Of a DNA stretch of 33,747 bases, positions 14,920 through 22,049 are shown in pieces. Source of the DNA: JAGMDK01 sp023128695. GTDB lineage: Bacteria > Planctomycetota > Phycisphaerae > UBA1845 > Fen-1342. How positions within the stretch are numbered: the stretch's first letter is position 1; each line of letters begins with the position of its first letter. A model generated the notes under the pieces. The model was not told the DNA's origin and ran no database searches. It saw nothing but the letters and a program-made list of their open reading frames with translations. Made by a program: the position numbers and the translations under genes. The stretch spans positions 1-33,747 of the forward strand of contig DAOVQG010000011.1 of the NCBI GenBank assembly GCA_030628805.1, written 5' to 3'.

Positions 14920-15804
14920 ATGAGCACCAATCCCCAGCATCTCGCTTCTGCCCACGCTAACGCGAGTTCGGTGGTCGAGATGCTCAGCAGCCGACTGATG
15001 GCCAAGGCCGGCGAGCGAGCAATCCGGCAGGCCGTCGCGGGCGCGCGGTTCTGTGCCGTCATGCTCGACGACGGCGGAACAGGCGTAGCCAATCTTTGCC
15101 CCGACGTCTGCGGCGAACCGTCGCGGCAGGTCTCAGATTGGCTGCCTCGATCCGGAACACCGGCCGTGGACGCGCTGGCGACGTTGGCTTCGCCGACCCG
15201 GTCCGCCATTGGCCTGGCCACGGCCAATGCCTTGGCCAACCGGCCTGATCAGAGCGGCGGGCAGCGGGACGCGGCAACCATCGGCGGCGACCTGCTCGAA
15301 GTGCTCGAACTCAGACCCGCTGACCAAGTGGGCATGGTGGGCTGCTTCAGCCCCTTGGTCGAGCCGATCCGTCGGCGCGTTCGGCGACTGTCCATCTTCG
15401 AGCGCGGTCAACGCTTGACCTCCGATCTTCTGCCTGAGAACAGGGCCGGCGAGCTGCTGCCTCAGTGCTCCGTCGCGATAATCACGGCCACGACCCTGCT
15501 GAACGGCACGATCGACGCGCTTCTCGCGGCCGCTTCGAGTTGCCGCGAGGTTGTCGTGCTGGGCCCCTCGACGCCGCTCGTGCCGGAGGTTTTCGCCAAG
15601 TTGCCTCGCCGGGCCACCCTCCTGGCCGGAGTGCTGGTCAACGACGCCGAGGAACTCCTGCGCACGATCGCCCGAGGCGGCGGAACGCGTGACTTCCTGA
15701 CAAGTGCGGCCAAGGTCAACGTGAGGGTCGCGCCACCGGCGCCGGCCCGCCTACGCCGGCCGCTCCACGAAGGCCAGGACCTCCCGAAACGGCACGGACT
15801 TTAA
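14920..15804 (+). CDS. DUF4213/DUF364 (putative heavy-metal chelation domain) protein
   Basis: A 294-aa protein. ATG 14920 follows GGAG by eight bases. The N-terminal part (about 15-95) fits DUF4213 and the C-terminal part (about 135-270) fits DUF364: VGMVGCFSPLVEPIRRR, LSIFER, AIITATTLLNGTIDALLAA, VVLGPSTPLVPEVF and NDAEELLRTIARGGGTRDF. DUF364 proteins are often linked to metal or cofactor handling, but their biochemistry is poorly known. The gene begins only 26 bp after a MITE-like element, which may carry or disrupt its promoter. Its 3' end overlaps the 3' end of recQ on the opposite strand by 54 bp, and the tail after VNVR looks non-conserved. Confidence 0.8.
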   Translation: MSTNPQHLASAHANASSVVEMLSSRLMAKAGERAIRQAVAGARFCAVMLDDGGTGVANLCPDVCGEPSRQVSDWLPRSGTPAVDALATLASPTRSAIGLATANALANRPDQSGGQRDAATIGGDLLEVLELRPADQVGMVGCFSPLVEPIRRRVRRLSIFERGQRLTSDLLPENRAGELLPQCSVAIITATTLLNGTIDALLAAASSCREVVVLGPSTPLVPEVFAKLPRRATLLAGVLVNDAEELLRTIARGGGTRDFLTSAAKVNVRVAPPAPARLRRPLHEGQDLPKRHGL

Positions 15805-17733
15805 CGCACCGAACAGGGCATGCGCACGCAGCTTGGCCCGGGTGGTGGCCGGTGACGTGATGCCGCACAGGAAGCGAGTGAGTTGACGGGGCGTGGCGAG
15901 GGCGTCACGGCCTTCCGCGCGGAGGTTCCGGAGCGGGCCGGCTTCCGCCTCGCCGGGAACAACGTAGCGCGCCGGGGGTAGCGGCCGAGCGGGAACGCCT
16001 TCGCAACGGGCGCAGTGGCCACAGTCGCCGCGGGTCTCGCCGAAATAGTCCAGCAAGTGTTTCGTCAAACAGCCGTCGTGCTCGGCCCATTGGAGCATAC
16101 GGTGAATGCGGGCGATATCATGTTCCTCGCGTCGCGTGAAGCGTGCACTGAGGGTCTCGCCCAACATCCCGCGATCGCACGCCAGCTGGAGGTTGCGGTA
16201 GCCTTGCCGCACGCCCGCCACCTGAAGCACCAGGTCCCCCGTTTCTTCCAGGTAGCCGAGCGCCTTGACGATGCGGTCGCGCGTCTCGCCGGTCGAGCGG
16301 CTGACCTGCTCGACGTCCAGGGCAAACCACGTGCGGCCCTTGCGCGCCTGGCTGAAGATGCTCCGTAGAAAGTCGGCCCGCGCCGGGTCGAAGCGGGCCA
16401 GTATCTCACGCGACGTCTTCTGGGGCTGGAACTTGAATTCCGAGTAGAACGGGCCGGTCGCCTGGATGACGTTCTCCAGCTCCAGGTAGGTCAGCAGGGT
16501 CTGCACGACCAACGTTCGGACGTCGTGGTCGGACGACAAGTCGTAAATCGAAACGTCGAAGACCGGGCCGCGGCCCAATACGTCGGCGATCAGCGCAGCT
16601 ACGGCCTGGGGCGTGGGCGTATCGCCGTACGAGAAGTTCTCGAGCGTCACGACGTCGTCGGCACAGGCCAGCAACTCGCAGATCGATTCCCCGCCGTCAC
16701 GACCGGCCCGGCCGATCTCCTGCATATAGCTCTCGAACCCCTTGGCCAGATTGTAGTGATAGATGTAGCGGATGTCGGCTTTGTCCACGCCCATGCCAAA
16801 GGCGATCGTGGCCACGATGACCAAGCGATCCGAAGCCATGAACGCATCCTGGACTGCGTTGCGATCCTCGGTGTCCATGCCGGCGTGATAGGCCCGGGCG
16901 TCAAGGCCGTGACCGGACAAGAACGCCGCCACCTGCTCGGCCGTGCGCTGGAGCGTCACATACACGATCGTCGGACCCGGCGGGCGCTCGCGCAGACGCG
17001 CTAGGAGCAGATCGGTTCGTTCGGCGGCCTCGCAGGGCGTCACGTAGAGCTTGAGGTTGGGCCGGTAGAAGCCGGTATGGACGACGTCTTCCTCGGCGAT
17101 CCCGAACGCCCGGGCGATGTCGCTCGCGACCGTGGGCGTGGCGGTCGCCGTCAGCGTGAGTACGCGCCCGACATTCAATTGGCTCGCTAGGCGCGCGATC
17201 TTCAGGTAGTCGGGGCGAAAATTGTGCCCCCACTCGCTGATGCAATGCGCCTCGTCGACGGCCAGGAGGGAGATCCTTCGCCGCTGAAGCGAGTGCAGAA
17301 AACGCTCGTTGCCGAGGCGTTCGGGGGAGATGTACAGCAACTTGAGTCGGCCGCTGTTGAGATCGCTGTAGACTTGGAGGACTTCTTCGCGCTCGAGGCT
17401 CGAGTCCAGCCGGGCGGCCGGCACAGCGCGCGACACCAGGAAATCAACCTGGTCCTTCATCAATGCGATCAAGGGCGAAATGACCACGGTCAGCCCGTCG
17501 AGCAACAGGGCCGGCAACTCGTAGCAGAGGCTTTTGCCGCCGCCGGTGGGGAAGATCGACAGGACGCTCTTGCCCGCCAGCAGCCGTGTGATGACCGCCT
17601 CCTGGCCCGCGCGATAGTCGTCAAAGCCGAAGACGCGGCCGAGCGTATCGCGCGCGTCCTGCCGCGCTGTCGTCGTCCCGGATGGAGCCCGGATGCTACA
17701 TTGCTCGCGTGTATGCTCAGGGGGTGTTTGCAT
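15751..17733 (-). CDS. recQ: RecQ-family ATP-dependent DNA helicase
   Basis: A 660-aa 3'-5' superfamily 2 helicase for recombination and fork repair. Motifs: Walker A PTGGGKS (62-68), the TVVISPLIALMKDQV motif, DEAH box (160-163) in VDEAHCISEWGH, TATAT, IVYVTLQRTAEQVA, ATIAFGMGVDKADIR and QEIGRAGRDGG. The RQC zinc-binding region carries GDCGHCARCEG; no HRDC domain is evident. The frame is open further upstream, but ATG 17733 is the most reasonable start. Residues 11-20 (QCSIRAPSGT) are encoded by a TGTAGCATCCGGGCTCC repeat remnant, so the N-terminus has been altered; conserved sequence begins near RDTLGRVFGFDDYRAGQ. Confidence 0.93.
   Translation of the reverse strand: MQTPPEHTREQCSIRAPSGTTTARQDARDTLGRVFGFDDYRAGQEAVITRLLAGKSVLSIFPTGGGKSLCYELPALLLDGLTVVISPLIALMKDQVDFLVSRAVPAARLDSSLEREEVLQVYSDLNSGRLKLLYISPERLGNERFLHSLQRRRISLLAVDEAHCISEWGHNFRPDYLKIARLASQLNVGRVLTLTATATPTVASDIARAFGIAEEDVVHTGFYRPNLKLYVTPCEAAERTDLLLARLRERPPGPTIVYVTLQRTAEQVAAFLSGHGLDARAYHAGMDTEDRNAVQDAFMASDRLVIVATIAFGMGVDKADIRYIYHYNLAKGFESYMQEIGRAGRDGGESICELLACADDVVTLENFSYGDTPTPQAVAALIADVLGRGPVFDVSIYDLSSDHDVRTLVVQTLLTYLELENVIQATGPFYSEFKFQPQKTSREILARFDPARADFLRSIFSQARKGRTWFALDVEQVSRSTGETRDRIVKALGYLEETGDLVLQVAGVRQGYRNLQLACDRGMLGETLSARFTRREEHDIARIHRMLQWAEHDGCLTKHLLDYFGETRGDCGHCARCEGVPARPLPPARYVVPGEAEAGPLRNLRAEGRDALATPRQLTRFLCGITSPATTRAKLRAHALFGALKSVPFREVLAFVERPA
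17673..17704. repeat. TGTAGC-family unit within the recQ 5' end
   Basis: Reverse complement reads TGTAGCATCCGGGCTCCATC then CGGGACGA, a diverged TGTAGCGTCCGGGCTCCGTCCCGGACG unit. It is translated in frame near the N-terminus of RecQ. Confidence 0.7.
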
Positions 17734-17921
17734 GGGACACCAATGAGTTACCCGGGCAGGCACCCAACTTGGTTGCCATCCGCCCGGTCGAGGCGAAGGC
17801 TCCACGGAGGTAGACCCCTTCCCTGGCCCAGCGCCCGCGGCCCAAGCCCGGCGAGTCAACCGCGAGCACACGCCATCCAATGGCAAACAAAACCCTAATA
17901 TACGGATCGTGCCTGAGCTTG

Positions 17922-18060
17922 TCAAGCGAGTGCAAACGGGAGCCAATAATTGGGTCTGTAACACAATCCGCGGCGTCGCCGTCTGATTGCGAGCAGACCG
18001 CCCGAAGCCAATGCCAAGACGGTCGCAGGTTCTGGCACGCACCCGCACACGCTAAGCACT
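17922..18060 (-). pseudogene. Remnant of a PEP-CTERM protein gene end
   Basis: Bases 18038-17970 on the minus strand encode VPEPATVLALASGGLLAIRR followed by three more Arg, a textbook PEP-CTERM sorting tail (VPEP motif, hydrophobic helix, Arg cluster). Nothing upstream in frame resembles a secreted protein; the frame instead runs into the 3' end of the sigma-factor gene. It therefore looks like the stump of a deleted or decayed exosortase substrate gene. The rest of 17734-18081 shows no other feature. Confidence 0.6.
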
Positions 18061-18081
18061 ACGGGACGTACCCTACACTGC

Positions 18082-18987
18082 TCAGCCCTCCACGCGTGAC
18101 AGGAACCCGACGCTCGAGGCGAAGCAGCGCTCGCGGAGTTGATCACGCCATTCCGCGTCGCGCTCGTCCTCGCTACGGAGGTCTTCGAGGTTCGCGTGGC
18201 AGCGGTCGCAATCGGCCTGGTGAGCGTGGAAATCTATGTAGTGGTTCCAGTCCTCGTCCAGGGCCCCGAGCAGGAATCGGCCGAGCGTGGAACGCTTCAG
18301 GCAGGAGACGCCTTCCTCCCGCCAGATGCGGGCCACCGTGCTGTCCTCGGCCAGGTCGGCTTCCTGCCACTCGTGCGCCCCCGGCGCCGAGCGGGTCAGC
18401 TTGCGCCACTGCTCCAGCACTCGAAACTTGATCCCCGCGACGGCGGGCTCGGTCAGCCCCAGGTCCGCCGCCACCTCCTTGTTCCGCAGTCCCAGCACCA
18501 CCAGCATTTCGATCACGATCAGGTCCTGGAAACGCCGTTGCTCCGTGCATTGTGCGACCCACTGCCGCAGGCACGCGACCAGGGCCCCGCGCTGCGCCGC
18601 GAGATTCTCCTGACCCGCGACATAGTGACTGGGCGTCTCGGCGTCGATCCAGGCCTCGGGGGTATCGTCCATCTTCAGTTGGTCGAGGCTCTGACGCTGG
18701 CCCCGCTGCCGGCGGCGGATGTAGTCGCTGATCTTGTTGCGCAGAATCGCGAACAGGTACGTTTCGAGCGATCGGCTGGGGTCGTAGTTCGGCAGGCTCC
18801 GCAGCAGGCCGAGGAAGGTCTCCTGCACGATGTCCTCGGCTTCACTGCGCTCGGCCAACATGCGACGAGCAAAGCTAATCAGGCGGCCCTGGTAGCGGTC
18901 AATGACCTCGCTCCAGGCCTGCTGGTCGCCGCGCTGCACGGCTTCGATCAGGTAGGCGTCCGCTTCGTCGACGGCCATCGTTCGCAT
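18082..18987 (-). CDS. Sigma-70 family (ECF-like) factor with C-terminal zinc-finger-like domain
   Basis: About 301 aa. Region 2 covers residues about 10-90 (AWSEVIDRYQGRLISFARRM, SEAEDIVQETFLGLLRSL, LETYLFAILRNKISDYIRRR); region 4 is around 150-195 (RNKEVAADLGLTEPAVAGIK, an HTH). Roughly 110 further residues follow, including an HQADCDRC segment, which is the H-x3-C-x2-C signature of zinc-binding anti-sigma domains. The protein may thus contain its own redox- or metal-responsive inhibitory module, as known for Cys-rich C-terminal extensions of CorE-type sigma factors. Start at ATG 18987 or 18978; further upstream sequence is not conserved-looking. The neighbouring recQ is on the same strand but 348 bp away. 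Confidence 0.85.
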   Translation of the reverse strand: MRTMAVDEADAYLIEAVQRGDQQAWSEVIDRYQGRLISFARRMLAERSEAEDIVQETFLGLLRSLPNYDPSRSLETYLFAILRNKISDYIRRRQRGQRQSLDQLKMDDTPEAWIDAETPSHYVAGQENLAAQRGALVACLRQWVAQCTEQRRFQDLIVIEMLVVLGLRNKEVAADLGLTEPAVAGIKFRVLEQWRKLTRSAPGAHEWQEADLAEDSTVARIWREEGVSCLKRSTLGRFLLGALDEDWNHYIDFHAHQADCDRCHANLEDLRSEDERDAEWRDQLRERCFASSVGFLSRVEG

Positions 18988-19032
18988 CCCGGGACCTGCG
19001 TACCGCACCGATGGTGCATAATTGCCCCCCAA

Positions 19033-19498
19033 GATACCGTCGGATCAAGCAGCGGCCAACCGGCGGCTCAACTATCTGGTGCAATAGTCTCGTAGCATTT
19101 AGTACTACAACGCTATAAAGAGCAACCGCCAAGACGCCAAGAGCGCCAACAACGCCAAGAATACACATGAATCATGTGTTGAGCCGCGACCGTTGGCGGG
19201 GTCGCAGGGGGTGCCCCATCCCGTTCCGTCTGCCTGCCTGCCTGGCAGGCAGCGGACGGGTTGGGGGACTGATTCGAGTAAACCAGACCGGTGCCGTCTC
19301 CAATCAGTCCCCCGCCCCGTTCGCCGGCCCTGCCGGGCCGGCGAAACGGGACGGGGCACCCCCCGACGGTTTCGTTACGCGGTTGAGCCGCCAAACGGCG
19401 TGAGTGCGTCCATGCTCGCCTAACCACTGTGTTTTCATACTCTTGGCGGCCTTGGCGCTCTTGGCGACTTGGCGGTTTCTAGCGTTGTAGTATTAACT
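19033..19498. repeat. About 400-bp nested inverted-repeat element
   Basis: The outer ends are inverted: left TTAGTACTACAACGCTATAA (from about 19098) and right, read on the minus strand, TTAATACTACAACGCTAGAA (from 19495). Both are followed by short tandem CGCCAAGA/GCGCCAA units. The core (about 19198-19375) is a second long inverted repeat, GGGGGTGCCCCATCCCGTTC against its complement, with GGGGGACTGATTSGA arms. No gene is seen. The right terminus overlaps the stop codon of the 175-aa gene. Confidence 0.75.
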
Positions 19499-20020
19499 GA
19501 GCAGCTTCAGCCCGTCGGCGAACAGTGCCCGCAGGGCAGCGTCCACCCAGCTCTGGTCGCGGCTCCATTTGAAACCGTCGCGCAAGGCGGCGTCCTCGAG
19601 TTCGCTGATGCGTTTTTGGCAGCGAACCAGAGCCGCCGCGATGCTCGCGAAATAGAGGATGGTGCTGACTTCGCGCGGCAAGGGGCTGTGGGGCTGGTTG
19701 CGGTGGGCCTTGGCAAATTGTTTGGTCAGCCGGAGCAACTCGACCGGCGGGCTGGGGTGGTACAACAACTCGGCGAAGCTGTTCAACTCCGGCCCCGGCG
19801 ACGAAGCAGCCTGTTTCAAGTAGTACTCGACGCGGGTGGGGCGGGCCTCCGTGCCCGCCGAGTACACTCCTCCCAGGTCAAACTCAATCGGGGCGGCAAG
19901 CTGGTGCCGGAGGACCCCCCCAAGTTCCTCCGGCTCCCACAGTTTATCTTCCCGGTCGGATGCGGGCAGCAGTTCGGCTAAGCGAGCCGGGTCAGTGTCT
20001 TCGATGTTCGGCGTTAACAT
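19493..20020 (-). CDS. Conserved-looking hypothetical protein following a sigma factor
   Basis: A 175-aa protein without recognised domain, probably cytoplasmic and helical. ATG 20020 is preceded by GAGG. The segment LLYHPSPPVELLRLTKQFAK then SPLPREVSTILYFASIAAAL is strongly structured and looks conserved. Residues about 50-62 (GVYSAGTEARPTR) are encoded by a GGTGGGGCGGGCCTCCGTGC repeat (19834-19860) lying in frame. The stop TAA (19495-19493) lies in the end of the nested repeat element. It begins 47 bp after the sigma gene (20068-20826), so it is probably co-transcribed and may act with that sigma factor; this is inference only. Confidence 0.7.
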   Translation of the reverse strand: MLTPNIEDTDPARLAELLPASDREDKLWEPEELGGVLRHQLAAPIEFDLGGVYSAGTEARPTRVEYYLKQAASSPGPELNSFAELLYHPSPPVELLRLTKQFAKAHRNQPHSPLPREVSTILYFASIAAALVRCQKRISELEDAALRDGFKWSRDQSWVDAALRALFADGLKLLS

Positions 20021-20067
20021 GGATGCCTCGTTACCGCGGCTCGCATCCGTACCTGGATACGCGGACT

Positions 20068-20826
20068 TCAGCGGGCTCCTGCGCCGAACCGCGCCAGAAT
20101 CACCCGCAAGTCGCGAATTTCATCCTCCACCTCGGCTTCCGAGACGGCGTACTCCGCCACCACCGCGCGTAAGATCCGCTCAAACATCCGCTTGGCGGTG
20201 ATGAGCACGTTCGCGGCCTGGCTGGGCGAGCGGAAACCGAAGCGCGTGACCACTTCCGAATAATCCAGCGGCGTAGCGCCCGCCAGCGTCGGCTCAAGCA
20301 CCCGGCACTGAAAAACACCCCAGATGTCCGGCCGCCCACACGAGCGGCATTCGGCTTCCATGCGGCGGACGGCCTCCGAGAGCAACTGCCGAGCCCAGGT
20401 AACGTCGTAGGCGTCCGAGGGTCTCTGGTCGCCGGCCGCCTGGGTTTCGAGCTGCTCCAGGGTCAAGTTCGACCAGCGCTCCGCACCCCGCTTTTTCGCG
20501 GCGGCGCGCCGAAATTCACTGATGACAAAGCGGTCCAGGAGGGTCAGCAGGAAGGTCCGGAACTTGCCGCGGGCCCGATCGGCTTGGGCGGCCAGATTCT
20601 CCTCCAGAAACTTGCGGGCCACGAAACTTTGCAGCAGATCGTCCGCCCGCTCGGGGGCGATCCGCTTGGTCACCACCAAATGCGCCCGCAACGCCGGGAG
20701 ATAGCGGATGAGCAACTGGTTGAGCGCGGCGCTGTTGACCGTTAAGCCCTGCTTGCCGGCGCGGCTGACCAGGGACCACTGCGTGGTCGGAAAAGACTCG
20801 GCGTGTTGGTCGCTTTCCGTCGGCAT
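20068..20826 (-). CDS. Planctomycete-type RNA polymerase sigma factor
   Basis: About 252 aa. It has the FPTTQWSLV start typical of a planctomycete sigma subgroup. The region 2 equivalent includes LLIRYLPALRAHLV, ERADDLLQSFVARKFLEENL and RGKFRTFLLTLLDRFVISEF; the C-terminal region has YSEVVTRFGFRSPSQAANVL, a helix-turn-helix. ATG 20826 is chosen because GAGCGG precedes it by eight bases and it leaves 10 bp after the upstream transporter stop; ATG 20832 and an overlapping 20859 start are alternatives. Tight spacing places it in one operon with the Ni/Co transporter upstream and the 175-aa gene downstream, suggesting metal- or stress-responsive transcription. The regulon is not visible. Confidence 0.82.
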   Translation of the reverse strand: MPTESDQHAESFPTTQWSLVSRAGKQGLTVNSAALNQLLIRYLPALRAHLVVTKRIAPERADDLLQSFVARKFLEENLAAQADRARGKFRTFLLTLLDRFVISEFRRAAAKKRGAERWSNLTLEQLETQAAGDQRPSDAYDVTWARQLLSEAVRRMEAECRSCGRPDIWGVFQCRVLEPTLAGATPLDYSEVVTRFGFRSPSQAANVLITAKRMFERILRAVVAEYAVSEAEVEDEIRDLRVILARFGAGAR

Positions 20827-20836
20827 CAGCATCCGC

Positions 20837-21616
20837 TCAGTGAGCGTGAGCATGGGCAACCGGGCCCGCCAGGGCCTTGACTAACAACGCTAAACCGAAC
20901 GCCGTCACGACGATGGCGCTGACGAGCGGCACGTGCCTGAGCCAGCGGGCCTCGATGAAGCGGCGTTCCACGAAGGTGCGGGCGTGCAACACCGCCAATC
21001 CGATCACGACGAGCACGGTGGCCAGGCCGAGAGAGAACGCCAGGACCGCCCAGAGGCCCAGGGCCGGACGGTTGGAGCCGAGGCCGTAGAGCAGCGGGGC
21101 CGTGGCGGCCGGGCAGGGCAGAATCCCGCCGGTTATCCCGAGCAAGGTGAGGCTCCACGCCGTCACCCGCTTGCGCTGGGCCGGCTCCGTTTCGGCCGGG
21201 GCCGTGTGTTCCGGTCCGTTTTTAGAATCACGCTGGTGATGGCCGGCCGCGTGATTATGGTCATGAGCAGGTGGCTGATGATGCGAATGGCTGTGCCGAT
21301 GAGGGCTGCCGTTGAGCCGATGCCAGAACATCCAGATTCCAACCACAATGATCAACACGGCCGCGGCCGACTCCAGCCAGCTACCCACCTGTTCGCTCTC
21401 GCAGCGGCTCATTCCATAGGTGGCGAGCAGCCCCAGGATGATGATCCCGATGGTGTGCGTAATGGTGACCACGATGCCCAGGTGGAGGGCGTGGTACCAG
21501 CGGCCGCGGCTGCCGACCAGGTAGGCGGCGACGATCGTCTTGCCGTGCCCCGGCTCCAGGGCATGAAAGGCCCCCAGGCCGAACGACGAGATCAAGATGG
21601 TAAGCACTGACAACAC
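20837..21616 (-). CDS. NicO/RcnA-type nickel/cobalt transporter
   Basis: A 259-aa inner-membrane protein with about six hydrophobic segments. The first helix carries HALEPGHGKT (18-27), the signature His/Asp-type metal site of the NicO (RcnA-like) family. A His-rich cytoplasmic-type loop (about 103-135: HRHSHSHH, HDHNHAAGHH) probably gathers metal. Later helices contain GGILPCPAATAPLL. RcnA members export Ni and Co, but related NicO proteins take them up, so direction is unsettled. It lies in a run of minus-strand genes that includes a ZnuA-like lipoprotein and is followed 10 bp later by a sigma factor. nikR is about 9 kb away. Confidence 0.88.
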   Translation of the reverse strand: MLSVLTILISSFGLGAFHALEPGHGKTIVAAYLVGSRGRWYHALHLGIVVTITHTIGIIILGLLATYGMSRCESEQVGSWLESAAAVLIIVVGIWMFWHRLNGSPHRHSHSHHQPPAHDHNHAAGHHQRDSKNGPEHTAPAETEPAQRKRVTAWSLTLLGITGGILPCPAATAPLLYGLGSNRPALGLWAVLAFSLGLATVLVVIGLAVLHARTFVERRFIEARWLRHVPLVSAIVVTAFGLALLVKALAGPVAHAHAH

Positions 21617-21717
21617 GATCCGATCTCAGGAGTAGGTCATACTGACAACATCATACCGCGAGAAGGCCGGCTTCCGGTGTTCCGCCAACGTTGATCTGAG
21701 GGCTCAACGGGAGGGCG

Positions 21718-22000
21718 AGGCTCCGCGGGAGGGCGAGGCTCCTGCCGATCCGGGGCGCCGCGGCTCAGCAGGAGCTTCGCCCTCCCTTCTTCCGGAGCAC
21801 GGCTCAGCAGGAGCTTCGCCCTCCCTTCTTCCGGAGCACGGCTCAGCGGGAGCTTCGCCCTCCCTTCTTCCGGAGCACGGCTCAGCGGGAGCTTCGCCCT
21901 CCCTTCTCCTGCCGAGCCGGGGCGCCGCGGCTCAGCAGGAGCTTCGCCCTCCCTTCTTCCGGAGCACGGCTCAGCGGGAGCTTCGCCCTCCCTTCCGTAG
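21718..22000 (+). repeat. 39-bp tandem repeat array upstream of the transporter gene
   Basis: Six units beginning GGCTCAGCAGGAGCTTCGCC start at 21762, 21801, 21840, 21879, 21929 and 21968. The spacing is 39 bp except for one longer spacer (CTCCTGCCGAGCCGGGGCGC) between the fourth and fifth. Two inverted GGGAGGGCGAGGCTCC units precede them. It fills the 433-bp gap between the thioredoxin-fold gene and the Ni/Co transporter; no gene is seen there. Confidence 0.85.
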
Positions 22001-22049
22001 CGCTTCCCATCACTCCGTGATTAACAAAGACTAGCGTGCAAGGCCCCAT

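Noticed and set aside
18139..19095. 318-codon plus-strand frame
   Set aside because: Antisense to the sigma factor with clear region 2 and region 4 motifs.
21762..22000. Possible CRISPR array (39-bp regular repeats)
   Set aside because: The repeats are contiguous tandem units with no unique spacers, and no cas genes are present.
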